7,080 bases of DNA from Thermoplasmata archaeon (lineage in GTDB: Archaea; Thermoplasmatota; Thermoplasmata; Thermoplasmatales; Thermoplasmataceae), in the NCBI GenBank assembly GCA_021819605.1, contig JAKAQT010000081.1, forward strand, positions 1-7,080, read 5' to 3'. The first letter of the stretch is position 1, and each line of letters starts with the position of its first letter. The notes below the pieces were generated by a model. It did no database searches, was not told the origin of the DNA, and saw nothing but the letters and a program-made list of their open reading frames with translations. This document shows positions 1 to 6,640 of the stretch, one piece after another. Position numbers and translations under genes: made by a program.

Positions 1-238
1 GCTGGCCATGCAGGCGCTCGCCATAAAGCCGGAGCTGTGGAAGAAATTCAACGGCGACGATCCGGACTGCCTTATACTCAGGAAACCTGATTTCCTGAAA
101 CCATCAGAATCGTCCGTTTTCTCTGAGCTCAAGAAAACCAGGAGCAGGAATATAAAGAAGATTATGGATATTCTTCTCCAGTACCTGTCAAAGGATCCTT
201 TGTGGGATGGCTTTTCCCTTGACCAGATCGTCACATGA
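1..238 (+). CDS. C-terminal part of an unidentified protein (5' end outside window)
   Basis: The reading frame is open from the window edge and stops at TGA 236-238; the first in-frame ATG is at 8. About 78 residues are visible. The tail is basic and helical in character: a patch rich in Lys, Arg and Ser (around KKTRSRNIKK) is followed by an amphipathic stretch and the end FSLDQIVT. I recognise no domain. The stop lies 8 bp inside the 3' end of the convergent phosphatase gene, with no room for a separate terminator. No promoter is visible upstream of ATG 8 because the window begins there, so this may be the end of a longer gene or a short gene starting at 8. A Ser/Thr kinase tail is conceivable given the neighbouring vWA and PP2C genes, but nothing in the visible residues shows it. 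Confidence 0.6.
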   Translation, partial: LAMQALAIKPELWKKFNGDDPDCLILRKPDFLKPSESSVFSELKKTRSRNIKKIMDILLQYLSKDPLWDGFSLDQIVT

Positions 239-974
239 TGCGTATTACTATGATTGCTGTGTCGTCGTTCCGCATCCTTTTGGAATTGATTTCCCTGGAT
301 ATGAATCCCTTCATTGCATGATCATTGCCCATTACTTCCAGGATTTCCTGCGGTTTACCATGCTCCATGATCCACTTTGATATGGCATCTGTTGCCAGTA
401 TAACAGTGCTGCCTGGGGCAATGGTGCCCGATGCCGTGGAATATTTTGGAAGTGACATCCTGACAGTTGCCGATATGGGGCTTCCCTTCCCACTCCATAC
501 CAGTGACGGAGTGTTTCCGAAATCGGAATACTGCTTCAATGGAAAAGAATCCTCGATCTGGTTGCCCTTCAGGATAAACATGCAGGTGTCACCAACGGCA
601 ACGGCAGAATATCGGTACGATGACGCAAGGGGCCATGCCTGCATCAGCAGTAGAGTTGAGTGTGATCCAGATACGGATTTGTTGCGAAGGAACCATGGAA
701 GCCCGGCCCACTGTATACCGCCATACCAGTTCTTCCTGGCGGCCTTCATCACGCTTGAGAGCAGGGAATCCGGGCTGTCATCCAGCGAGAGGTTTTCATC
801 CATTGCTGCCTGTGTAAGGGATCTGGCCCAGATATCGGAAAAAATGGAGGAACTGGCACCATCTGCCATGGCAAACTTCATCCTGGCAAGGTCCCAGCTA
901 TAGAAATCCTCACAGTCCGTGGACCTGTTGCCAAGCTTGCTCATCCTGAATCCCAGGACCTGAATGCCGCTCAT
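231..974 (-). CDS. PP2C-family protein serine/threonine phosphatase
   Basis: A 247-residue cytosolic protein with the spaced acidic motifs of metal-dependent PP2C phosphatases. It has Glu22-Asp23 in CEDFYSWD, Asp38-Gly39 in ADGASSS (the metal-binding DG motif), a GSHST element near 103-107, GDT at 128-130, Thr195-Asp196 in ATDAISKW (position of the usual SDG), and Asp237/Asp238 in RNDDTAII near the C-terminus. It is therefore predicted to remove phosphate from Ser/Thr residues with Mn/Mg. There is no membrane segment or extra domain, and the length is normal for a minimal PP2C. Its ATG shares an ATGA with the stop of the upstream vWA gene. No Shine-Dalgarno sequence is visible before it, so translation is probably coupled. 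The vWA-PP2C order matches bacterial TerY-P-type phosphorylation modules, where the phosphatase opposes a partner kinase. Several motifs are non-canonical (AIS instead of the Gly-rich loop), but the acidic ligands are kept. The substrate is unknown. Confidence 0.87.
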   Translation of the reverse strand: MSGIQVLGFRMSKLGNRSTDCEDFYSWDLARMKFAMADGASSSIFSDIWARSLTQAAMDENLSLDDSPDSLLSSVMKAARKNWYGGIQWAGLPWFLRNKSVSGSHSTLLLMQAWPLASSYRYSAVAVGDTCMFILKGNQIEDSFPLKQYSDFGNTPSLVWSGKGSPISATVRMSLPKYSTASGTIAPGSTVILATDAISKWIMEHGKPQEILEVMGNDHAMKGFISREINSKRMRNDDTAIIVIRIM

Positions 975-1816
975 TGAAGATTTTCTGTTGGGGCCCTTGT
1001 TCCTATATCAAGCAGTTCCAGCAGTTCATCAAGCCCCGCATTGAATACATATGCGCGGGAGTTGCTGTTCACATCAAGCGACCGCTCCTGCGCAATGCTC
1101 AGAAAGCTGTCTGGAAGGACGCTTGACATGCCGAAAAGCTGCTGTGCGAACTTGTCATCCCTTGGAAGGACAGCCTGATCTGCTGGAAACGCCAGTGGCT
1201 TTGCTCCCTTCAGCTCCGACAGATGGCAGTTCCAGAGAAGCACCTTGCCATCCGAAGTGCTCATTTCCATGATCTCCCTGGCAATCTTCATGGGGTCTCC
1301 GTCGGTTGCTGCACCGTCAGATATATTTATCACAACAGGCGGATAGGAATCCCTGTGCTCAGCAGACCAGTCATCGATCCATGCCTTTGCAAGCTGGAAT
1401 GCCTTCACCATGGGCGTGTTGGAATTGGCAACCGGTTCAAACCACACCGGAAATTCGAATTCGGTTTCAACCTCATTTCCGTCCGGGTCAGTGACTTTCT
1501 CCGTCCTCTTTTCCATCCTAAGAGGGCTGGCAGCCAGCTTTGAAATTGGAACTATGTCAGCTTCCTTCAGCAGTGACGCGGCAGTATCAGCAACGGCGCC
1601 ATAGCCGATTATTCCAATATCAAAATAGTCCCTGACGCCATCTGTTTTCGTGCACCTGTATATGAGCTCATAAATCTGCCTGTTTATGGCATCAGCAGCC
1701 TCCTGCGATTTTGATCTCAGGGTGCCGCCAAGTTTGTGGCTCATGGATCTGGACTGATCCACCATAAAAATGAACAGTCCGGGGTTTCGCCTGCTTATTT
1801 CAGATGTGTATGACAT
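971..1816 (-). CDS. TerY-like von Willebrand factor A domain protein
   Basis: A 281-residue soluble protein consisting almost entirely of one vWA domain. The metal-ion-dependent adhesion site is complete: Asp20-x-Ser22-x-Ser24 in FMVDQSRSMS, Thr134 in SNTPM, and Asp167 in NISDGAATDGD. The region around residues 60-75 (GVRDYFDIGIIGYG), the FPVWFEPV stretch (122-129) and the DIGTR near the C-terminus (270-274) resemble, from memory, the vWA members of bacterial modules that also encode a PP2C phosphatase and a Ser/Thr kinase (TerY-P triad). The start is supported by the N-terminus MSYTSEISRRNP, which fits that family, and by a TATA-like box 22-32 bp upstream that suggests a leaderless mRNA. The gene lies 33 bp after the winged-helix gene and overlaps the phosphatase start by 4 bp. 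The likely role is metal-dependent scaffolding or ligand binding in a phospho-signalling complex. The signal and partner are not visible. Confidence 0.88.
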   Translation of the reverse strand: MSYTSEISRRNPGLFIFMVDQSRSMSHKLGGTLRSKSQEAADAINRQIYELIYRCTKTDGVRDYFDIGIIGYGAVADTAASLLKEADIVPISKLAASPLRMEKRTEKVTDPDGNEVETEFEFPVWFEPVANSNTPMVKAFQLAKAWIDDWSAEHRDSYPPVVINISDGAATDGDPMKIAREIMEMSTSDGKVLLWNCHLSELKGAKPLAFPADQAVLPRDDKFAQQLFGMSSVLPDSFLSIAQERSLDVNSNSRAYVFNAGLDELLELLDIGTRAPTENLQ

Positions 1817-1837
1817 GATCAGACGAAGCCTTTCTTC

Positions 1838-1848
1838 TAATAAATTTT
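1838..1848 (-). promoter_or_regulatory. Putative TATA box for the vWA-PP2C operon
   Basis: On the minus strand this reads AAAATTTATTA, 21 nt before the vWA ATG. In archaea the TATA box is centred about 26-27 bp before the transcription start, so transcription would begin at or next to the start codon, giving a leaderless mRNA. It lies just upstream of, and partly against, the stop codon of the preceding regulator gene, suggesting the vWA-PP2C pair has its own promoter. Confidence 0.5.
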
Positions 1849-1849
1849 G

Positions 1850-2482
1850 TCATTCCCTCCTTTTTGGTTTGCTGCGGCTGAATTTTTCAGGCTCCCGGAA
1901 GTCAATGAGTCCTGGAATCCCCAGAATCACGTATGTATTGTCCCCATCATCATCTGGATTCTTCTGAAATATCTTGATAAGGTCTTTCTCGTGATCGAGA
2001 AATCGGTTGTATGTTGCATCAGATATTCTGCCATAACTCATGAGTATCCTGTCACCCATCAATAACTCCTTGATTCTTGGTGACGCTTTTTCCGGAGACA
2101 TCTGGATCTCCTGCGCTATGATCTGCAGATTCATCGACTGGGACAGAAGAAATGATACCACTATCTCCCTTGACTGATCCTCTGAGAGCGACTGCAGCCT
2201 CCTGCTCCACACCTCGGAGTCCAGTTCCTGGAAGAGGGACTCATTCAATGTATAATATTTCTCCACATAGTTCCTGTTCACCACTGCCTCCGGCCCATTT
2301 ATGATTCCGCTGCTTACAAGGTCCCCCACAGTCTGGTAAAGGTTTGATCTTGTTGTTCCGATGAGCTTTGACATCTGTGTCACCGTCATTCGCTTCCTGC
2401 GAACCAGGAGGGTGATAATGGAAAGCTTTGTCCTGTTGGATATGGCCGATAATAGTGTTTCGATCCGCTGATTCTGTTCCAT
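1850..2482 (-). CDS. Winged-helix (ArsR/TrmB-like) transcriptional regulator
   Basis: A 210-residue DNA-binding protein. Residues about 8-80 form a winged helix-turn-helix: ISNRTKLSIITLL matches the first helix of ArsR-type regulators, MTVTQMSKLIGTTRSNLYQT is the helix-turn-helix, and the following VSSGIIN plus the NYVEKYYTLN strand make the wing. Residues about 104-165 (REIVVSFLLSQ, LQIIAQEIQMSPEKASPRI, then LLMGDRI) look like a second, degenerate helix-turn-helix. The C-terminal tail is basic (KPKRRE). There is no cysteine and only one histidine, which argues against metal sensing. It diverges from an MFS transporter across 51 bp holding palindromic half-sites, so the likely job is local control of that transporter and of itself. 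The vWA gene follows 33 bp downstream but appears to have its own promoter. ATG 2482 is chosen because it precedes the domain directly and a TATA-like GTTTATGC sits 23-30 bp upstream. The ligand is unknown. Confidence 0.82.
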   Translation of the reverse strand: MEQNQRIETLLSAISNRTKLSIITLLVRRKRMTVTQMSKLIGTTRSNLYQTVGDLVSSGIINGPEAVVNRNYVEKYYTLNESLFQELDSEVWSRRLQSLSEDQSREIVVSFLLSQSMNLQIIAQEIQMSPEKASPRIKELLMGDRILMSYGRISDATYNRFLDHEKDLIKIFQKNPDDDGDNTYVILGIPGLIDFREPEKFSRSKPKRRE

Positions 2483-2533
2483 TAATGGATAAGTTTATCT
2501 ATAAGCATAAACATTACGTATAAGTGTACTTAT
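2483..2533. promoter_or_regulatory. Divergent promoter/operator region between regulator and MFS gene
   Basis: A 51 bp A/T-rich spacer serving both genes. An imperfect inverted repeat, GTTTAT (2493-2498) with ATAAAC (2507-2512), supplies TATA-like sequence on both strands. On the minus strand GTTTATGC lies 23-30 bp before the regulator ATG. On the plus strand TATAAGCA (2500-2507) lies 27-34 bp before the MFS ATG. Half-sites ATAAGT/C recur at 2489, 2501 and 2520, with inverted copies ACTTAT at 2528 and, inside the MFS coding sequence, at 2547. No Shine-Dalgarno sequence is present, so both mRNAs should be nearly leaderless. Confidence 0.6.
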
Positions 2534-2534
2534 A
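2519..2534. promoter_or_regulatory. Palindromic operator candidate at the MFS gene start
   Basis: TATAAGT-GT-ACTTATA is a perfect inverted repeat with 7 bp arms and a 2 bp spacer. Its last base is the A of the MFS start codon. With TATA-like sequence about 20 bp upstream, it would cover the transcription start, an ideal place for a repressor such as the adjacent winged-helix protein. The binding partner is inferred from position only. Confidence 0.5.
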
Positions 2535-3736
2535 TGACGGACGATAACTTATACATAGAAAGAAACAGACGCATATTCTACAGATTCCTTATTGCCAGGA
2601 ATCTGGCAAAGGCAAGCACTTTCCTGTTCTATGTCTACTTCATCTGGGAACTTGTAGCAAAATTTCACTCTGTTTTTCTGGCTGGCCTTGTTCCCGCTTT
2701 CTCTCTGCTGGGCTACCTCCTGATAGTTGTTCCGGAGGGGCATCTGCTGGACAGGAGGAACAGGAGCAGGGTGTTTTTCATTGCAGATGCAATCCTTGTG
2801 CTGGCTTACTCGCTCCTTTTCCTGGGAGACACCATTCTGATCGTGATGGTTGTGGACCTGGTGTCATCCCTGCTGGCATGGGTCGCTTCCGATTCCCTGC
2901 AGGGCATGATAAAAAGCATCATGCCGGAGGATCAGTATGGAAAAGCAGTATCCATGAATCAGACCGGAACTGCAATTTCAGAAATACTTGGGATAATTGG
3001 GGGAGGGGCAATGATCTATCTTGGAATACTGTACCTCAGGATCTTTCTTGTTGCTTTGGCTTTTCTTGCTGCGGCCCTCAGTTTTCCAATTGTTATGGAA
3101 AGAGCCGATACCCATGGAAAGAACTACGGTGAAGTGTTCGTTTTCATTCGCAAGATGGCCTTTCTGCTGGTCTTGAGCCTGATTCTCAATGGACTGTTCA
3201 TCTCACTTGATGTTTATGGTTCCGGACTCATAAGGATAGTTCTGCATGCTCCTGCTTATTACTATACACTTTTCCTGCTGGGATTTCCAATTGGTTCAGT
3301 TCTCGGGGGATTGCTGATCTCCATGGGGAAGATTTCTTCGAAGCTTTCTTTAATGCTTGTCACTATAGAGGTACTGTTTATCGGTATCCTGCTGCTGGCA
3401 GTAGCCATTGATCCGGATGTCTTCATTGAGCCATTGCTGACGCTGGCAATGGGTGTAGATGTTATAATCATTAACGTGCAGCTTTCGGCCTTCTCGCTCA
3501 AAGTCATACCAAATGATCTCACCGGAAGGTACAATTCAATATCGGTTCTGTTTTCAGCAGGAGCCTCACCGGTAATGGCACTGCTGTTTTCTGCACTATC
3601 CAGATTTATCTATTTTCCCCTTGTGCTTGAAGGAGCTGCAATAATTGCCATAGCAGTTGCGCCTCTCACCTATTTCGCCATGAGGTCAATGATGCGCGCA
3701 TTCGAAGTAAAAACGGAGGAGAGCACTGCAGCCTGA
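2534..3736 (+). CDS. MFS transporter, MFS_3/EntS-like exporter
   Basis: A 400-residue integral membrane protein with about 12 hydrophobic segments (roughly 18-40, 46-67, 80-98, 100-118, 146-166, 168-187, 207-227, 243-264, 272-292, 298-320, 334-356, 362-383). The loop after the second segment carries EGHLLDRRNRSRV (68-80), a form of the MFS loop 2-3 motif (G-x-L-x-D-R-x-x-R). The loop before segment 11 has IPNDLTGRYNSI (325-336), like the VPxxLxGR element of MFS_3/enterobactin-exporter-type proteins. These features suggest proton-driven export of a small organic molecule or drug; the substrate cannot be read from the sequence. It is expressed divergently from a winged-helix gene and starts at ATG 2534, which a palindromic operator candidate overlaps. 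Its end faces the second MFS gene across 37 bp. A T5 tract at 3779-3783 might end its transcript. Confidence 0.85.
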   Translation: MTDDNLYIERNRRIFYRFLIARNLAKASTFLFYVYFIWELVAKFHSVFLAGLVPAFSLLGYLLIVVPEGHLLDRRNRSRVFFIADAILVLAYSLLFLGDTILIVMVVDLVSSLLAWVASDSLQGMIKSIMPEDQYGKAVSMNQTGTAISEILGIIGGGAMIYLGILYLRIFLVALAFLAAALSFPIVMERADTHGKNYGEVFVFIRKMAFLLVLSLILNGLFISLDVYGSGLIRIVLHAPAYYYTLFLLGFPIGSVLGGLLISMGKISSKLSLMLVTIEVLFIGILLLAVAIDPDVFIEPLLTLAMGVDVIIINVQLSAFSLKVIPNDLTGRYNSISVLFSAGASPVMALLFSALSRFIYFPLVLEGAAIIAIAVAPLTYFAMRSMMRAFEVKTEESTAA

Positions 3737-3773
3737 CCAGTTCCTGCAGGGGTTACGCTTCTCGGGTGCCCAT

Positions 3774-4913
3774 TCACCTTTTTGCTGAGGCACTATCCGG
3801 CATAATCGTTCTGGAATGCGCCGTACTTATAAGGAATGTTACAATGGAAAGTATTCCCAGGAGCATTATGAAATACATGGCATTGCCTATTCCATATGAC
3901 GTGTCTATAATGGTGAAAATGAATACGCCTGCTATTCCAGCAACTGCTTTTCCAGAGTAGAGGATTCCGTTGTTAGCAGTAGAATATTTTGAACCATACA
4001 GATCGCTGACGTGTGATGAATACAGGGTGAAGAGTGAACCCCCGAATAGCGCAATAAGAATGGAAGCAAGAAGTATTGATATTTCAGTTCCAAGATAAGC
4101 CAGAACTGACCCAACCAGTATGAATACGAGAATGAATATTATGGCTCTTGTCCTGCCGATGCCATCAGATATCTTTCCGATAAAGGGACGCCCTATACCG
4201 CTTATGAGCGGGAATATTATGGTCACCAGCACCAGGTATGATATGCCGAATTTCAGAGAAAGAAACAGCAGGAAAAAGGAAAACAGCTGAAGTGGTGATC
4301 CTGCAAAGGAATAGGATGAAAAGATCAGCCACCACCGGCCTTCCCTTATGACGCTGGCAGGTGATCTGCCGCTCTTAGAAACTGGATAATCTATGAATCG
4401 TGAGAGAGCCAGTAGTATCAGCAGCATCAGTATCCCGATAATGAGCATGGGTAGCCTGAAGTTTTTGAAAATGAAAATGAATGGATTTGCAAACACAGCA
4501 CCAATCCCGAAACCCATGCCAACAAATCCAGATGCAAAGCCCCTGTTTCCCTCATTCCACTTCAGGGCCATATTGACTGAAATCCCGTAAAGAGAGCCTT
4601 CTCCAATGGATCCAACAAGCCAGGAAAGGGCAAATTCTGAAACATTCCTGGACTGGCTTGAAAGTATCAGGCCTGCGCCTGAAATTATCAGTGAGACAAG
4701 GTAAACCCTCCTTGGGCCAATGTAATCAGCAAAAATGCCCGAGAATATCTGTGATACCGAGGATATGATTATGAACAGTGTGAAGACAAGGCTCAGGGTA
4801 TATTTGTCTATGCCCGACACAATGGGCAGAGTGAGTTCAAATGCATTCCATGAGTACTGGAACACAGAAGCAAACATCATTGTGATGAGGCCTGTAGTCA
4901 GGTATCTGTTCAT
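3774..4913 (-). CDS. MFS transporter, oxalate/formate antiporter (OFA)-like
   Basis: A 379-residue membrane protein with about 12 hydrophobic segments. Diagnostic MFS pieces are FADYIGPRRV (61-70) after segment 2, GSIGEGSLYGISVNMALKW (101-119) with GFASGFVGMGFGIGA (125-139) in segments 4-5, and SGIGRPFIGKISDGIGRTRA (238-257) in the central loop between the two halves. The combination of a segment 4 rich in Gly and Tyr, a W-rich RGxASG junction and GRPxxGxxSDxxGR is typical of the OFA group, which moves small mono- and dicarboxylates. Other members of this family have different or unknown substrates, so the solute is uncertain. ATG 4913 fits a TATA-like box 24-33 bp upstream and places the first membrane segment right at the N-terminus. 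It diverges from the isocitrate dehydrogenase gene over 212 bp, which may hint at organic-acid metabolism, but that is only inference. Confidence 0.83.
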   Translation of the reverse strand: MNRYLTTGLITMMFASVFQYSWNAFELTLPIVSGIDKYTLSLVFTLFIIISSVSQIFSGIFADYIGPRRVYLVSLIISGAGLILSSQSRNVSEFALSWLVGSIGEGSLYGISVNMALKWNEGNRGFASGFVGMGFGIGAVFANPFIFIFKNFRLPMLIIGILMLLILLALSRFIDYPVSKSGRSPASVIREGRWWLIFSSYSFAGSPLQLFSFFLLFLSLKFGISYLVLVTIIFPLISGIGRPFIGKISDGIGRTRAIIFILVFILVGSVLAYLGTEISILLASILIALFGGSLFTLYSSHVSDLYGSKYSTANNGILYSGKAVAGIAGVFIFTIIDTSYGIGNAMYFIMLLGILSIVTFLISTAHSRTIMPDSASAKR

Positions 4914-5125
4914 TTATGACAGTATATCGCTTAACCAATAATTAAACAATTGATGAAAACGTTCAGGCCTGCCCCGACTATCAGGTACATTGTGAATTGA
5001 AATAACTGAAAGCCCAACCTGAAACCGTTCCAGCGGAGGAGCAGGTAAAACTTTTCATTGCCATCTTCACCAGTGTTGCCCTATGATCCAAAGTTTGAAG
5101 TATTGGCAATTTCATCCGGGTACCG
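4914..5125. other. Divergent intergenic region between OFA-like MFS and icd
   Basis: 212 bp without a convincing gene. The left part holds the promoter of the minus-strand MFS gene. The right part must hold the icd promoter, but I find no clear TATA box at leaderless distance (5095-5104 reads TTGAAGTATT). AAAACTTTT at 5047-5055 is the nearest A/T-rich element and would imply a leader of some tens of bases. An ATG at 5083 opens a 17-codon frame that ends at 5136, overlapping the icd start. Confidence 0.45.
4937..4946 (-). promoter_or_regulatory. Putative TATA box for the OFA-like MFS gene
   Basis: On the minus strand this reads TTTAATTATT, 24-33 bp before ATG 4913, which predicts a transcript starting at or just before the start codon. 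No Shine-Dalgarno sequence precedes the ATG, in keeping with leaderless translation. Confidence 0.45.
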
Positions 5126-6589
5126 ATGCAATCTAACGAGCAAGATAAGTCTGCAAGACCAATTACCGTTGCTTATGGGGATGGGATAGGCCCGGAAATT
5201 ATGGAGGCAACGCTATCAATAATAATGGCCGGGGGAGCCAGGCTGAAGATCGAGCCCATTCAGATAGGTGAATCTGTCTATCTGAAGGGAATCACCTCCG
5301 GTATAGAGCCGTCGGCATGGGAGTCACTGAGGAGGACCAGAGTTTTTTTGAAGGCACCAATCACTACACCTGAAGGAGGGGGTTTCAAGAGCCTGAACGT
5401 CACCATCAGGAAAACTCTCGGGCTTTATGCAAATGTCAGGCAGTGCCCTTCCTATGCGCCATTTGTATATACCAAGCATCCGGAAATGGACGTGGTGATA
5501 ATAAGGGAAAATGAGGAGGACCTCTACGGAGGTATTGAGCACAGGCAGACGGATGAAGTTGTACAATGCCTGAAGCTCATATCAAGACCCGGATCTGAGA
5601 GGCTTATCAGGTATGCCTTTGAATACGCCAGGAGATACGGAAGGCGTAAGGTAACATGCTTCACCAAGGATAACATAATGAAGATGACAGACGGGCTATT
5701 TCACAAAGTCTTCGATGAAGTATCGAAGGAATACCCGGACATTAAGAGCGAACACTGGATAGTTGACATAGGCGCGGCAAAGCTGGCTGACACTCCTGAG
5801 GATTTTGACGTGCTGGTTCTTCCAAATCTTTACGGGGACATTCTTTCCGATGTTGCGGCACAGATAGCCGGATCAGTTGGACTTGCCGGAAGTGCCAATG
5901 TGGGGGACGGCATTGCAATGTTTGAGGCCATACACGGATCTGCCCCGAGGAGGGCCAGGCAGAATGTTGCGAATCCATCTGGCCTGCTTCTTGCTGCAGT
6001 TCAGATGCTGGTCCACATAGGGCAGGGACAGGTGGCTGAACGCGTGCATAATGCATGGCTCAAGACCATTGAGGATGGAATTCATACCTACGACATATAT
6101 GATCCTGAAGTTTCAACCGAAAAGGTTGGCACCAGAGAGTTTGCCGAAGCTGTCATAAGCAGAATGGGGCAGAAGCCGACAAAGCTCAAAGCAGTCAGCT
6201 ACCCGGATAAGCTTCCGCCGATTCAGATCAAACTTAAACCCGGGAAAAAACCAGATAAAAAACTTGTTGGTATTGACGTATTTCTGGACTGGCAGGGGAA
6301 TCCTGAAGTACTTGGGAAGAGCCTTGAGACAGTTGCAGGACCTGAGTTTTCACTGACGATGATCACAAACAGGGGAACCAAGGTATATCCAGGTGGCATG
6401 CCTGAGACTTTTTGTGTTGATCACTGGCGCTGCAGGTTCCAGTCGCCCAGATCGGAGGAGACTGTATCTGATGAGGATATACTTAAGCTGCTAACCCGGC
6501 TTGTCAGGTCAGGATATCCTCCAGTTAAAACCGAAGGGCTTTTCACATTTGACGGAAAACCCGGGTTCTCTCTGGGTCAGGGGCAATGA
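5126..6589 (+). CDS. icd: Isocitrate dehydrogenase, Thermus-type with C-terminal extra domain
   Basis: A 487-residue cytosolic enzyme predicted to convert isocitrate to 2-oxoglutarate and CO2 in the TCA cycle. Residues 12-345 form the isocitrate/isopropylmalate dehydrogenase fold: GDGIGPE (18-24), SLNVTIR (89-95) with the isocitrate-phosphate Ser89, Asn91 and Arg95, Arg105, IIRENEEDLYGGIEH (125-139) with Arg127 and Tyr134, Lys181 in FTKDN, and NLYGDILSD (234-242) with metal ligands Asp238 and Asp242. Residues about 378-487 add a separate domain (VGIDVFLDW, ITNRGTKVYP, VDHWRCRF, FDGKPGF) that I recall from Thermus thermophilus and rickettsial isocitrate dehydrogenases but not from the shorter E. 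coli enzyme. After HGSAP (270-274) the cofactor-selecting pair is Arg275-Arg276 instead of Lys-Tyr (NADP) or Asp-Ile (NAD). Cofactor preference is thus uncertain, with positive charge favouring NADP. The start ATG 5126 leaves 11 residues before the first strand. A hairpin follows the stop. Confidence 0.93.
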   Translation: MQSNEQDKSARPITVAYGDGIGPEIMEATLSIIMAGGARLKIEPIQIGESVYLKGITSGIEPSAWESLRRTRVFLKAPITTPEGGGFKSLNVTIRKTLGLYANVRQCPSYAPFVYTKHPEMDVVIIRENEEDLYGGIEHRQTDEVVQCLKLISRPGSERLIRYAFEYARRYGRRKVTCFTKDNIMKMTDGLFHKVFDEVSKEYPDIKSEHWIVDIGAAKLADTPEDFDVLVLPNLYGDILSDVAAQIAGSVGLAGSANVGDGIAMFEAIHGSAPRRARQNVANPSGLLLAAVQMLVHIGQGQVAERVHNAWLKTIEDGIHTYDIYDPEVSTEKVGTREFAEAVISRMGQKPTKLKAVSYPDKLPPIQIKLKPGKKPDKKLVGIDVFLDWQGNPEVLGKSLETVAGPEFSLTMITNRGTKVYPGGMPETFCVDHWRCRFQSPRSEETVSDEDILKLLTRLVRSGYPPVKTEGLFTFDGKPGFSLGQGQ

Positions 6590-6613
6590 ATCCTATCAAA
6601 CCCCCTTAATTTC

Positions 6614-6640
6614 AGGCCACCATTTGGCCTTACCTATTTT
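6614..6640 (+). terminator. Possible transcription terminator of icd
   Basis: AGGCC (6614-6618) pairs with GGCCT (6626-6630) around a 7-nt loop, followed by TTACCTATTTT, 24 bp after the icd stop. Archaeal termination relies mainly on T-tracts, and this one is interrupted, so the call is tentative. Confidence 0.35.

Noticed and set aside
325..903. 192-codon open frame on the + strand opposite the PP2C gene
   Set aside because: It is entirely antisense to a gene with clear PP2C motifs, shows no recognisable domain, and has no promoter or ribosome binding site. It is a composition shadow.
2549..2743. Minus-strand frame opposite the start of the first MFS gene
   Set aside because: It is antisense to a well-supported membrane protein gene and has no domain or start signal.
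3737..3773. CCTGCAGG palindrome and the short spacer between the convergent MFS genes as a bidirectional terminator
   Set aside because: There is no T-tract within the spacer on either strand; the only T-run (3779-3783) is inside the end of the second MFS gene and just five bases long.
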